DNA of 64,000 bases from CAWGJF01 sp963822905 (GTDB lineage: Bacteria; Bacteroidota; Ignavibacteria; Ignavibacteriales; Ignavibacteriaceae), in contig CAWGJF010000003.1 of the NCBI GenBank assembly GCA_963822905.1, positions 310,001-374,000 on the forward strand, written 5' to 3'. Positions 8,405 to 17,081 of this stretch are shown piece by piece; within the stretch, counting starts at the first letter, position 1, and each line of letters begins with the position of its first letter. The position numbers and the translations under genes are program-made. The notes under the pieces are model-generated. The model did not search any database and had not been told where the DNA came from. It saw only the letters and a program-made list of their open reading frames with translations.

Positions 8405-9532
8405 ATGAAAAAAGCATTAATAACAGGAATCACCGGACAGGACGGCAGCTATTTAACTGAAATTCTTTTAAAGAAAGGCTACGAAGTCCACGGGATAATC
8501 AGGAGAAGCAGTTCTTTTAATACAGGAAGAATAGATCATCTTTATAACAATCCTGAAATCTTAAATAAAAAAATGTTCCTTCATTACGGTGATCTTGTAG
8601 ATACGAGCAACCTTAACCGTCTTTTGGAAAAAATTGAACCGGATGAAATTTATAACCTTGCTGCACAAAGTCATGTAAAAGTTTCTTTCGAAGTTCCTGA
8701 CTATACAGCACAGGTTGATGCACTAGGCACTTTAAGATTTCTTGACGCGATTCGTGAAGTCGGATTAAGAAAAGTAAAATTTTACCAGGCATCAACAAGT
8801 GAGCTTTACGGTAAAGCACAGGAAGTTCCACAGAGCGAAAAAACTCCTTTTTACCCGCGTTCACCTTACGGAGTTGCGAAACTTTACGGCTACTGGATAA
8901 TTGTTAATTACCGTGAAGCTTATAACATTTTTGCATCAAACGGAATTTTGTTTAATCACGAGTCTCCTAAAAGAGGGGAAACATTTGTAACAAGAAAAAT
9001 TACCCGCGCTGCTTCAAGAATTGTTGCAGGAATACAAAGTAAACTTTTACTTGGAAATTTAAACGCAAAACGCGACTGGGGTTTTGCTCCAGAATACTGT
9101 GAAGGTATGTGGAAAATTCTTCAGCATAAAAATGCTGATGATTTTGTACTTGCTACCGGTGTGACAAGAAAAGTAAGAGAATTTGCTGAGTTGAGTTTTG
9201 GCAACCTTGGTATTGAACTGGAATGGAAAGGAAAAGGAGCAAATGAAAAGGGAGTCATAAAATCAGTAAATCTTGAAAAAGCGAAAAAGCTGATTTCATA
9301 TTCTTCGAACAAAAAGAACTACTTAAAAGATTTCAGCAGCAAATTGAAAAAAGGGAATATTGTTGTTGAAATTGATCCGCACTATTACCGTCCAACGGAA
9401 GTTGATTTGCTTATTGGCGATCCATCAAAAGCTCAGAGACTTCTTAAATGGAAATCAAAGACAAAATTTGAAGATCTTGTTAAACTGATGATCCAGGCAG
9501 ATATGGATAAGGTTTTAAGAAGAGGTTATTAA
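8405..9532 (+). CDS. gmd: GDP-mannose 4,6-dehydratase
   Basis: Converts GDP-mannose to GDP-4-keto-6-deoxymannose, the substrate of the fcl product encoded just upstream. The N-terminal NAD(P) motif is ALITGITGQDGSYLTE, followed by the RRSSSFNTGRIDHLY segment diagnostic of Gmd. The catalytic residues are visible: Thr in QASTSELYGK (about 131), Glu (about 133), and Tyr-Lys in SPYGVAKLYGY (about 155/159). NHESPKRGETFVTRKITR and GNLNAKRDWGFAPEY are also highly conserved in this enzyme. The length of 375 aa is normal. Its spacing from fcl (109 nt) is filled by a repeat-like spacer. Confidence 0.95.
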   Translation: MKKALITGITGQDGSYLTEILLKKGYEVHGIIRRSSSFNTGRIDHLYNNPEILNKKMFLHYGDLVDTSNLNRLLEKIEPDEIYNLAAQSHVKVSFEVPDYTAQVDALGTLRFLDAIREVGLRKVKFYQASTSELYGKAQEVPQSEKTPFYPRSPYGVAKLYGYWIIVNYREAYNIFASNGILFNHESPKRGETFVTRKITRAASRIVAGIQSKLLLGNLNAKRDWGFAPEYCEGMWKILQHKNADDFVLATGVTRKVREFAELSFGNLGIELEWKGKGANEKGVIKSVNLEKAKKLISYSSNKKNYLKDFSSKLKKGNIVVEIDPHYYRPTEVDLLIGDPSKAQRLLKWKSKTKFEDLVKLMIQADMDKVLRRGY

Positions 9533-9613
9533 TTTTCAGGTCGTTGATAAACTTTGTTACAACTGCAAATACCGTTAAATTTGTTAATCAAAATCAAATT
9601 TAACAGCAATTGA

Positions 9614-11128
9614 ATGAGATATCTTTCAGTATTTCTCCTCATAATTTTTTTAATTTTTAGCTCTGCTTATTCACAGGTAAAAACTCAAAAGTACAATCCT
9701 TTTTCCGGGACTTTAGCACTTTCGGTTGAAGGAGGAACTACGCTTGCAAACACAGATTACAGCGGATTGGGAATTGATTATATGGGAAAATTTTCGCTGG
9801 AATATTTTTTCCCCGCACAAATTTCAAGCGGATTTGGAATAAGGGTATTCGGAAACGCAGGTTTTTTAAGAGGAAGTGATGAAACAATTACTCCTGAAGA
9901 ATTCAGAACAAATATTTCGTCAGTTGGACTCGGTGGAGTTTTCATTCTTTCTGTAAATAACGATGAATTTTTTCCATACTTTTTTGCAGGAATATCAAGT
10001 TTGTCATTTGATCCGAGAGGCAATGGAGGAATAAAATTAGTGAATAATGAAAATGGAAGATACAGCAGAACCGAAGTTAATTATAATGCGGAGATTGGTG
10101 TTCACTATCCTTTAACAGAAAATCTTTCTGCTATTTTCGATATCGGAACACAGATAAGTCCGAATAGCTGGCTGGATGATCAGGCAATTGGAACAGGCAA
10201 CGATTTATTTTTCACAATAAATGCAGGGATCACTTATTCATTCCTTACTGAGTTTGATACTGATGGCGACGGAGTTATTGACTCAAAAGATATGTGTCCA
10301 AATACACCAACGGGAATTAAAGTAGATGAGTTTGGCTGCGCAATAGATTCTGATAAAGATGGGATTGCAGATTATCTTGATAAATGTCCTGACACACCAA
10401 AAGGAGTCCAGGTAAATGCCGATGGTTGTGCACTGGATTCAGATGGTGACGGAGTTGCAGATTATACCGATCTTTGTCCCGGTACGCCGAAAGAAATTTC
10501 TGTTGATGAATATGGCTGTCCTTTTGATCTTGATTCAGATGGTGTCCCGGATTATCTGGATAAGTGTCCAGACACACCTTACGATGTTGATGTAGATAAT
10601 AAAGGTTGCCCGTTAGATTCTGATCTTGACGGTGTTTCTGATTACCTGGATCAGTGTCCTGAAACACCTGCCGGAGTTAAAGTTGATGAAAATGGCTGTG
10701 AGAAAGTTGTAGAAATAATTCCGCAAGAAATTATTCCTGAACAAAAAGCGGAAATAAAAACTGGTACTTTATCAGAAAATAAAAACAGTTTAACACTAAG
10801 TTCCGAAACAAGTTTTGAATTTAACAGCGCTCAGTTAAAACCGGCAGCTTATCCTGAACTTGATAAGTTAGTAGTTGAAATGAAAACAGACCCGCTTTCG
10901 CGATGGAGAATTATTGGTTATACAGACAACATCGGACCTGAAGAAGGGAATTTGCAAATGTCAAAGATGCGTGCTGATTCAGTTCTGAATTATTTTGTTT
11001 CAAAAGGAATTCCCAAAGTTCGTTTTGAGGTTTTAGGAATGGGAAGTCAAAACCCTGTTGCAGATAACAAAACGAACGAGGGAAGAGCAAAAAACAGAAG
11101 AGTTGAAATTAAAAAAATTGAAAAATAG
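9614..11128 (+). CDS. OmpA-family protein with thrombospondin type-3 repeats
   Basis: 504 aa with a clear signal peptide (MRYLSVFLLIIFLIFSSAYS). Residues about 25-215 form a beta-barrel-like region. Residues about 217-365 contain five thrombospondin type-3 units of about 30 residues, each with DxDxDGxxDxxDxCPxTPxG and a closing DxxGC. These bind Ca2+ in the family and form a stiff stalk. The C-terminal OmpA domain (about 395-500) has the peptidoglycan-binding pattern: TSFEFNSAQLKP, then IIGYTDNIGPEEGNLQMSKM.R, then GMGSQNP and N.GRAKNRRVEI. The protein likely links outer membrane to cell wall. The repeats contain two Cys each, so disulfides are possible. It sits after gmd without obvious functional link. 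Confidence 0.9.
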   Translation: MRYLSVFLLIIFLIFSSAYSQVKTQKYNPFSGTLALSVEGGTTLANTDYSGLGIDYMGKFSLEYFFPAQISSGFGIRVFGNAGFLRGSDETITPEEFRTNISSVGLGGVFILSVNNDEFFPYFFAGISSLSFDPRGNGGIKLVNNENGRYSRTEVNYNAEIGVHYPLTENLSAIFDIGTQISPNSWLDDQAIGTGNDLFFTINAGITYSFLTEFDTDGDGVIDSKDMCPNTPTGIKVDEFGCAIDSDKDGIADYLDKCPDTPKGVQVNADGCALDSDGDGVADYTDLCPGTPKEISVDEYGCPFDLDSDGVPDYLDKCPDTPYDVDVDNKGCPLDSDLDGVSDYLDQCPETPAGVKVDENGCEKVVEIIPQEIIPEQKAEIKTGTLSENKNSLTLSSETSFEFNSAQLKPAAYPELDKLVVEMKTDPLSRWRIIGYTDNIGPEEGNLQMSKMRADSVLNYFVSKGIPKVRFEVLGMGSQNPVADNKTNEGRAKNRRVEIKKIEK

Positions 11129-11157
11129 TATTCACTAATCCAAATCAAGGAGGATTT

Positions 11158-12408
11158 ATGTTCGATCCAAAATATAAATTTACTGCTGTAGAAAGATTTC
11201 TAAAGTATGTAAAATATGATACTCAGTCTGATGAAGAATCAACCAGTTTCCCTAGCACTGAAAAACAGAAAAAACTTTCTGCTGATCTTGCCAAAGAATT
11301 AAAAAAGGTAGGATTGAAAGATGCAACAATGGATAAATGGGGATACGTGATGGCAACGATTCCATCAAACACAAACAAAAAAGTTCCACCGATTGCGTTC
11401 ATTGCTCACGTTGATACTTCGCCTGCGGTGACAGGAAAAAATGTTAAGCCAATAATTCATAAAAAATATAAAGGCGGCGACATAAAGCTTCCAAAAGATA
11501 AATGGGTGATTAAGGCTAAAGAAAATCCTGACCTGAAGAATATGAAGGGTTTTGATATTATTACTACCGACGGAAGCACTTTGCTTGGAGCCGACAATAA
11601 AGCAGGTGTTGCAGAAATTATGGACGCAGTAAATTATTTTCTGAAACATCCTGAAGTAAAGCACGGACCAATAAAGATTTGTTTCACTCCAGATGAGGAA
11701 GTCGGAAGGGGAACAGAAAAAATCGATCTTAAAAAACTTGGAGCTAAATACGGCTACACAGTTGATGGTTCAAGCAGGGGCGAAGTTGAATCCGAAACAT
11801 TCAGCGCAGATATGGTTGTATTGAAGTTTATCGGGAAAAATATTCATCCCGGATATGCAAAAAACCAGATGATAAATTCTTTAAAGGTTGCTGCTTCATT
11901 TATTGAAAGTCTACCGAAGAAAAGCCTTTCACCCGAGACCACTGAAAAAAGACAAGGGTATGTTCACTGCACAACCATGAGCGGGCTTGAAGAAATAACA
12001 ACGATTAAAATAATCATCAGGGATTTCGAAACACCGAAACTAAAGCAATATGAAAAATTACTTGATCAGCTTGCTAAAAAAGCCGTAGCAAAATTCCCAG
12101 GTTCAAAATATGAATTTAAAGTTGTTGAACAGTACAGGAATATGTGGGAAGTTCTGAAGAAACATCCGCAGGTAACAAAGTTTGCTGTTCAGGCGATGAA
12201 GAACCTTGGGATTAAGCCTATTATGCAGCCGATTCGCGGTGGTACAGATGGTTCAAGATTATCATTTATGGGATTGCCGACTCCGAATATTTTCGCAGGT
12301 GAACATAGTTTCCATTCACAGCTTGAATGGGTTGCCGTTCAGGATATGGAAATGGCGGTAAAAGTAATTGTCGAACTGGCACAGATTTGGGAAAAGAAAT
12401 CGAAATAA
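11158..12408 (+). CDS. pepT: Peptidase T (tripeptide aminopeptidase)
   Basis: A cytosolic M20-family metallopeptidase that removes the N-terminal residue from tripeptides. 416 aa, standard length. It starts at an ATG with the strong ribosome-binding site AAGGAGG at 11147-11153. Zinc-site motifs are visible: IAHVDTSPAVTG (His about 84, catalytic Asp about 86), LLGADNKAGVAEIM (bridging Asp), CFTPDEEVGRG (catalytic and metal-binding Glu pair), and the late HSFHSQLEW with the final His. RGGTDGSRLSFMGLPTPNIF is the signature PepT segment. Together with the subtilisin/OPT pair downstream it points to use of peptides as nutrients. Confidence 0.95.
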   Translation: MFDPKYKFTAVERFLKYVKYDTQSDEESTSFPSTEKQKKLSADLAKELKKVGLKDATMDKWGYVMATIPSNTNKKVPPIAFIAHVDTSPAVTGKNVKPIIHKKYKGGDIKLPKDKWVIKAKENPDLKNMKGFDIITTDGSTLLGADNKAGVAEIMDAVNYFLKHPEVKHGPIKICFTPDEEVGRGTEKIDLKKLGAKYGYTVDGSSRGEVESETFSADMVVLKFIGKNIHPGYAKNQMINSLKVAASFIESLPKKSLSPETTEKRQGYVHCTTMSGLEEITTIKIIIRDFETPKLKQYEKLLDQLAKKAVAKFPGSKYEFKVVEQYRNMWEVLKKHPQVTKFAVQAMKNLGIKPIMQPIRGGTDGSRLSFMGLPTPNIFAGEHSFHSQLEWVAVQDMEMAVKVIVELAQIWEKKSK

Positions 12409-12461
12409 AATAATATTTATATCTGCTGTCCGCAGAATTGATTTTAACGACTTGGTAGAAA

Positions 12462-13304
12462 ATGAATTTGTTTAGAATAAGAAATTATAAAGATAATCTC
12501 GTCCACGAAGAAAGAATGAAGAATACCTATGTGTATTACCAGACCGTTGAAAACAATTTAATAAGAAGTACGGAAGGTGAGTTTTTTGTTAACGGTTTTT
12601 CTTATCCTGCCGGACAGCAGGTTGATTTTCTCGTCGACTACAATTACTCAGATGGAAAATCAATCAACTGGAGAGAACGTGTTGTTTGTCCCATCACTCA
12701 ATTGAATAACAGGCTTAGAGCGACTTATCACATCTTTCAACAAGAAGCTTCACTTTATCCTGAAGATAAAATTTTTATTTCCGAACAAGTTACACCGATT
12801 TATCAATTCATTACTGAGAAATATAAGAATGTTGTTGGAAGTGAATTCCTCGGTGACAAAATTAAATTCGGAACCAAAGATAAACGAGGCGTTAGAAATG
12901 AAGATTTATCAAACCTGACTTTTGAAGATGGATCGTTTGACAGGATACTTTCACTTGATTGCTTTGAACATTTTCCCGAATTTAATAAAGCTTTCAGTGA
13001 ATGCCATCGAGTTCTTAAAAAAGGTGGCAAAATGTTGTGGTCAGTTCCGTTCAACAGGAAATCAGAAAAAAATATTATCCGCGCTTCTGTAAACTCTTCC
13101 GGCGAAGTTGTTCATCATCTTGAACCCGAATACCACGGAGATCCAATAAATGATGCCGGCTGTTTGTGCTTTACTCATTTCGGATGGGAAATGCTTGACA
13201 ATGTTCGTGATGCGGGGTTTTCTGATGCTTATGCTGTTATGTACTGGAGCAAAGAATTTGGATATCTCGGCGGAGAGCAAATTTTATTCGTTGCTATTAG
13301 GTAA
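12462..13304 (+). CDS. SAM-dependent methyltransferase (class I, Methyltransf_11-like)
   Basis: 280 aa. The first 120 residues are a distinct N-terminal region of unknown role. It includes NLIRSTEGEFFVNGFSYPAG, then VCPITQLNNRLRATYHIFQ, an arrangement seen in methyltransferases encoded near polysaccharide genes. The catalytic domain follows: SEFLGD is the degenerate first strand, FEDGSFDRILSLDCFEHFP is the post-II/IV motif with the acidic DCFEH, and ECHRVLKKGGKMLWSVPF is the conserved Methyltransf_11 strand-helix pair. The substrate cannot be inferred. The stop is followed directly by a G-rich repeat that borders the four-helix-bundle gene, so the original downstream neighbour was probably the U32 gene. 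Confidence 0.75.
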   Translation: MNLFRIRNYKDNLVHEERMKNTYVYYQTVENNLIRSTEGEFFVNGFSYPAGQQVDFLVDYNYSDGKSINWRERVVCPITQLNNRLRATYHIFQQEASLYPEDKIFISEQVTPIYQFITEKYKNVVGSEFLGDKIKFGTKDKRGVRNEDLSNLTFEDGSFDRILSLDCFEHFPEFNKAFSECHRVLKKGGKMLWSVPFNRKSEKNIIRASVNSSGEVVHHLEPEYHGDPINDAGCLCFTHFGWEMLDNVRDAGFSDAYAVMYWSKEFGYLGGEQILFVAIR

Positions 13305-13324
13305 AAGGGGGTGGGGTGTTGGTG

Positions 13325-13343
13325 GTAGGAGGTAGGGAGTTGG
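13325..13343 (+). repeat. Left arm of a G-rich/C-rich inverted repeat
   Basis: A 19-nt arm (GTAGGAGGTAGGGAGTTGG) inside a purine/G-rich tract at about 13306-13353. Its reverse complement is found, with three mismatches, at 13800-13818. The two arms bracket the four-helix-bundle gene. Confidence 0.6.
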
Positions 13344-13377
13344 ATGTTGGGAGTTTGAAAAGTATACTAAATATTTT

Positions 13378-13779
13378 TTGACAAAACATTTCACTTTTTT
13401 AATTGCACAATCTAAATTTGAAGATTTAGAAATTTATCAGTTAGCTGAAAAACTTAGCGATAGAATTTGGGATATTGTTGTTAAATGGGATTACTTGGCA
13501 AAAAAGACAGTTGGTGTACAATATATTAATGTTGCTGATAGTGTTGGCGCAAATATTTCAGAAGGGGATGGCAAAGGAAGTTTTGCAGACCGAGCAAGGT
13601 TTGCAAAAATATCAAGAGGCTCTTTGTTTGAAACAAAACACTGGACAAATAAATCTCTTAAAAGAAAATTAATAACTGATAAAGAATTCAAAGAGTTAGA
13701 TGATATAATCGAAACACTGCTTCCCAAACTTAGTGCTTATATAAATTACCTTGATGAAAAATCTAAATCTAAAAAATAA
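13378..13779 (+). CDS. Four-helix-bundle protein (S23 / Avd-like family)
   Basis: 133 codons from a TTG start, the only in-frame start in range; no convincing ribosome-binding site is seen. The protein matches the small four-helix-bundle family first found in 23S rRNA intervening sequences and related to the Avd accessory protein of diversity-generating retroelements. The diagnostic segments are FEDLEIYQLAEKLSDRIWD (helix 1), ADSVGANISEGDGKGS (the conserved NI.EG turn), FAKISRGSLFETKHW (helix 3) and a last amphipathic helix. The cellular role of free-standing members is unknown. It is bracketed by inverted G-rich/C-rich repeats, and its last 29 nt overlap the apparent N-terminal extension of the U32 gene. 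This suggests that gene and repeats arrived as one small insertion. No reverse transcriptase or variable repeat is present. Confidence 0.85.
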   Translation: MTKHFTFLIAQSKFEDLEIYQLAEKLSDRIWDIVVKWDYLAKKTVGVQYINVADSVGANISEGDGKGSFADRARFAKISRGSLFETKHWTNKSLKRKLITDKEFKELDDIIETLLPKLSAYINYLDEKSKSKK

Positions 13780-15037
13780 ATTGGGAATTAAATCTACCAC
13801 CGACCCCCAACCTCCTACATCCCATTATCCCGAACTAATGGCCCCCGCAGGGAATTGGACAATGCTTCATGCAGCAATAAATGCCGGCGCTGATGCAATT
13901 TATTTTGGTGTTGATAAACTTAATATGCGGGCAGCCGCAAAAAATTTTTCTATTGAAGAGCTTCCAGAGATTGTCCAAATCTGCAAATCAAGTAATGTAA
14001 AATCTTATTTAACTCTAAACACAATTGTTTTTGAAGAAGAGCTCGCTGAAGCTGAAGAAATTATTTTAAAAGCAAAAGAAGCGGGAATTAATAGAATAAT
14101 CTGCTGGGATTTAGCTGTCGCTGATCTCTGTCATACAAACAATTTTCCATTCTGTATTTCGACACAAAGTTCCATTTCGAATTCACTTGCTGCATCGGTT
14201 TATAAAAGACTTGGTGCAGTCAGAATTGTGCTTGCCCGTGAATGTTCACTTGATGAAATAAAAAAGATAAGAACAAATACGGATCTTGAAATTGAGGCAT
14301 TCATTCACGGGGCAATGTGCATTGCTGTAAGTGGAAGATGTTTTATGAGCCATCATCTATTCGGAAAAAGTGCAAACCGCGGTGAATGTATTCAACCTTG
14401 CAGAAGGGAATACGAAGTTTATGATTCCTCGATTGATAAATCTTTGTTAGTTGGTGATGATTATGTTTTTTCTCCTAAAGATCTCTGTACAATTGAATTT
14501 ATTGATCAACTTATCGAAGCAGGAATCGACTCATTTAAAATTGAAGGAAGAAAAAGAGCTCCGGAGTACGTTGCAAAGACGGTTTCTGCTTATCGAAAAG
14601 CAATTGATCTTTATTTTGAAGGTAAACTGACTGATGAAAAGAAAAAAGAATTTCTAGCAGAGCTTGAAACAGTTTACAACCGCGGCTTTTCAACAGGATT
14701 TTATTTTAACAAACCTTCATCCGAAGATTATGCGGGAATAAACGGAAGCAGAGCAACTACAAAAAAAGAATACGTCGGTAAAGTATTGAACTATTATAAA
14801 AAAACGGGAATAGCTCACGTACTTCTGGAAGCAGGAAAAATAGAGGCTAATGATGAAATAATTATTACGGGTGAAACAACAGGAGTTGTCGAACTTAAAC
14901 TCGACTCTTTTATGAAAAATGATTTGCAGAATAACTCTGCTGAAAAAGGTGAGGAGATTACATTTAGTTGTAATTCCATCATCAGACCGCGTGACCAGGT
15001 TTATTTGGTTAAGAATGTTGAAGCCTCTGAATCTTAG
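13751..15037 (+). CDS. U32-family peptidase / RNA hydroxylation protein
   Basis: The open frame begins at 13751, inside the four-helix-bundle gene, but the family normally starts just before ELMAPAGN. The first 29 codons (MMKNLNLKNKLGIKSTTDPQ and onward) derive from the end of the neighbouring gene and its C-rich repeat. An in-frame ATG at 13838 would lose only the Glu-Leu before MAPAGN, so the true start is uncertain. The body is convincing: MAPAGNWTMLHAAINAGADA, YFGVDKLNMRA, and the U32 signature EAFIHGAMCIAVSGRCFMS with downstream CIQPCRREY supplying the conserved Cys. Members of this length include TrhP/YegQ, needed for tRNA U34 hydroxylation, and RlhA, needed for 23S rRNA C2501 hydroxylation. 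I lean to the TrhP type by length but cannot decide. Proteolytic activity is doubtful for this family. Confidence 0.87.
   Translation: MMKNLNLKNKLGIKSTTDPQPPTSHYPELMAPAGNWTMLHAAINAGADAIYFGVDKLNMRAAAKNFSIEELPEIVQICKSSNVKSYLTLNTIVFEEELAEAEEIILKAKEAGINRIICWDLAVADLCHTNNFPFCISTQSSISNSLAASVYKRLGAVRIVLARECSLDEIKKIRTNTDLEIEAFIHGAMCIAVSGRCFMSHHLFGKSANRGECIQPCRREYEVYDSSIDKSLLVGDDYVFSPKDLCTIEFIDQLIEAGIDSFKIEGRKRAPEYVAKTVSAYRKAIDLYFEGKLTDEKKKEFLAELETVYNRGFSTGFYFNKPSSEDYAGINGSRATTKKEYVGKVLNYYKKTGIAHVLLEAGKIEANDEIIITGETTGVVELKLDSFMKNDLQNNSAEKGEEITFSCNSIIRPRDQVYLVKNVEASES
13800..13818 (-). repeat. Right arm of the G-rich/C-rich inverted repeat
   Basis: CCGACCCCCAACCTCCTAC is the inverted partner of the arm at 13325-13343 (16 of 19 positions pair). 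It lies inside the open frame of the U32 gene, where it encodes an atypical TDPQPPT stretch ahead of the conserved ELMAPAGN. Confidence 0.6.
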
Positions 15038-15129
15038 AAGCACATTTCATATCTATCAATCTTTGAATAACCTCTCCAAATAGCTATTTTAGCAAACTTA
15101 TTTTTATCTCAACTTAAAGAAATTACTTT

Positions 15130-16824
15130 ATGCGTTTAAGTAAATATTTTGTCCCAACATTAAAAGAAGTTCCGACTGATGCAATTGTAAAAAGTCACGT
15201 GCTTATGCTTCGTGCAGGAATGATAAGAATGTTATCTGCAGGGATTTATTCTTTTCTGCCATTAGGTTACCGTATTATTAGGAAAATTTCACAGATAATC
15301 CGTGAAGAAATGGATGCAATTGGCGGACAAGAATTTCATCTGCCCGCACTTAATCCAAAGGAAATCTGGGAAGAAACCGGCAGAGTTGAAGCATTCGGTG
15401 ATATACTATTCCATATAAAAAATCGTGAATATGTTTTAGCGCCGACTCACGAAGAAATAATGACTTACCACGCACGCAATGTTGTAAAATCTTATAAAGA
15501 TATGCCGCAGATCTGGTACCAGATTCAAACCAAGTTCAGGAATGAAGCCAGGCCGAGAAGCGGTGTTATTCGCGGCAGGCAGTTTTTAATGAAAGATGCA
15601 TATTCATTTGACATCGACCAAACTGAACAGGATAAATCATATAACTTTCACGACCAGGCTTACAGGAAAATTTTTAACCGCTGCGGATTAAATTATTTTG
15701 TTGTTGGTGCATCGAGCGGTGCAATGGGTGGTAGCGGATCTGAAGAATTTATGGTTAAATCGGACGCGGGTGAAGATACAGTTGCTTATTGTTCTTCCTG
15801 TGGTTATGCAGCGAATGCTGAAGTTGCAACTTCAAAACCAGAAATGGTTGTTCGTGATAAAGAAAACAAAGCTACTTATGAAATTCACACCCCGAATGTA
15901 AAATCTATTGATGAGCTTTGTGAATTTTTAAAGGTTGATGTATCTGTTTGTGCAAAATCCAGAGTTTATTTTCATAATGATTTACCTGTTTTGATTTTGA
16001 TGCAGGGCAATGATGATGTGAACGAAACAAAATTACAAAATGTACTTGGAGGGAATGTCCGCCCGGGCCATCCTGAAGAATTACAAAAAATTACCGGAGC
16101 AGATGCAGGGTCAATCGGACCGATTGGATTTAACGGAAAAATTATTGCTGATCTTCGTTTGCAAGATCGCAACAATCTTTTCAGCGGAGCGAATAAGAAT
16201 GATTACCACATTGGCGGAATAGATTTAAATCGTGACATTAAAGAAATTGAATATGCTGATTTGAGAACTGTTCAGTCGGGTGAAGGCTGTCCCCGCTGTG
16301 ATGGTAAACTGGATGTTTTTGCAGCCATTGAACTGGGACATATTTTCAAACTCGGCACAAAGTATTCAAAAGCATTAAAAGCAAATTACATTGATGAAGC
16401 TGGAGAAGAACATCCTATTGTAATGGGTAGTTATGGCATTGGTGTTGAAAGAGTGATGGCTTGCTTCATTGAACAAAACAATGATGAAAAGGGAATTACC
16501 TGGAATAAAATTCTTACTCCTTTTGACGTTCAACTTATTGCTTTAAATATGAAAAGCGAAAAAGTAATTTCTGAAGCAGAAAAAATTTATTCTGATCTGC
16601 AGAAAAACAACTATCAAGTTTTATTCGATGACCGTGACGCAGCAGCCGGGTTTAAATTTAATGATGCCGATCTTCTCGGAATGCCTATTCAAATTATTAT
16701 CGGTGAAAGAAAACTGAAAGAAAATAAATGTGAAGTTAAGGTAAGGAAAACTGGTGAAAGATTTGATGTGGAATTGGAAAACTTAATTAATAAAGTACAG
16801 GAACTTCTGCAAAACCTCGATTGA
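15130..16824 (+). CDS. proS: Prolyl-tRNA synthetase, bacterial type
   Basis: 564 aa, the usual size of the bacterial ProS with an internal editing domain. It charges tRNA-Pro with proline in the cytosol. The start MRLSKYFVPTLKEVPTDA is typical. The class II core includes motif 2 (TKFRNEARPRSGVIRGRQF) and LMKDAYSFD, with motif 3 in VMGSYGIGVERV. Between about residues 225 and 385 lies the YbaK-like INS editing domain, including GADAGSIGPIGF, which removes mischarged alanine. The anticodon-binding domain is at the C-terminus (FDVQLIALNM to the end, with VLFDDRDAAAGFKFNDADLL). It follows the U32 gene by 92 nt. Confidence 0.96.
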   Translation: MRLSKYFVPTLKEVPTDAIVKSHVLMLRAGMIRMLSAGIYSFLPLGYRIIRKISQIIREEMDAIGGQEFHLPALNPKEIWEETGRVEAFGDILFHIKNREYVLAPTHEEIMTYHARNVVKSYKDMPQIWYQIQTKFRNEARPRSGVIRGRQFLMKDAYSFDIDQTEQDKSYNFHDQAYRKIFNRCGLNYFVVGASSGAMGGSGSEEFMVKSDAGEDTVAYCSSCGYAANAEVATSKPEMVVRDKENKATYEIHTPNVKSIDELCEFLKVDVSVCAKSRVYFHNDLPVLILMQGNDDVNETKLQNVLGGNVRPGHPEELQKITGADAGSIGPIGFNGKIIADLRLQDRNNLFSGANKNDYHIGGIDLNRDIKEIEYADLRTVQSGEGCPRCDGKLDVFAAIELGHIFKLGTKYSKALKANYIDEAGEEHPIVMGSYGIGVERVMACFIEQNNDEKGITWNKILTPFDVQLIALNMKSEKVISEAEKIYSDLQKNNYQVLFDDRDAAAGFKFNDADLLGMPIQIIIGERKLKENKCEVKVRKTGERFDVELENLINKVQELLQNLD

Positions 16825-17081
16825 TAGTATCAAGTACCAGTTTAAATTTTTACAAAAGATTTATTAGAAATAATTATTTCGATTATCTCCAATCTTTTTA
16901 TTAATCCCTAAAAACAAGTAAAAATTTACACACACAGCTAAATTATTGAGCATTTTCGCACATTCTTTCCGGTATTAAAATTGCCATAATAAAGTGACTT
17001 GTTCAAATTCGTACCTGGTAAATAGAAATAATTAAGGGGGAATAGTTAAACATTATTCTGAAAATTATTCTACGGTAAACC

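Noticed and set aside
10317..10667. Long minus-strand open frame opposite the OmpA gene
   Set aside because: It is a shadow of the thrombospondin repeats in the true plus-strand gene; the translation is His/Gln-rich without a start signal or family match.
13304..13838. Diversity-generating retroelement
   Set aside because: The four-helix-bundle gene resembles Avd, but there is no reverse transcriptase, template repeat or variable gene in the vicinity.
16815..16840. TTGAT-AGT-ATCAA palindrome at the proS stop
   Set aside because: The spacer is 3 nt, not the 4 nt of an FNR site, and it overlaps the proS stop codon, so a regulatory role is unlikely.
16825..17081. Possible small RNA or tRNA before the coiled-coil gene
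   Set aside because: No cloverleaf, stable hairpin or terminator structure is visible in this 257-nt AT-rich space.
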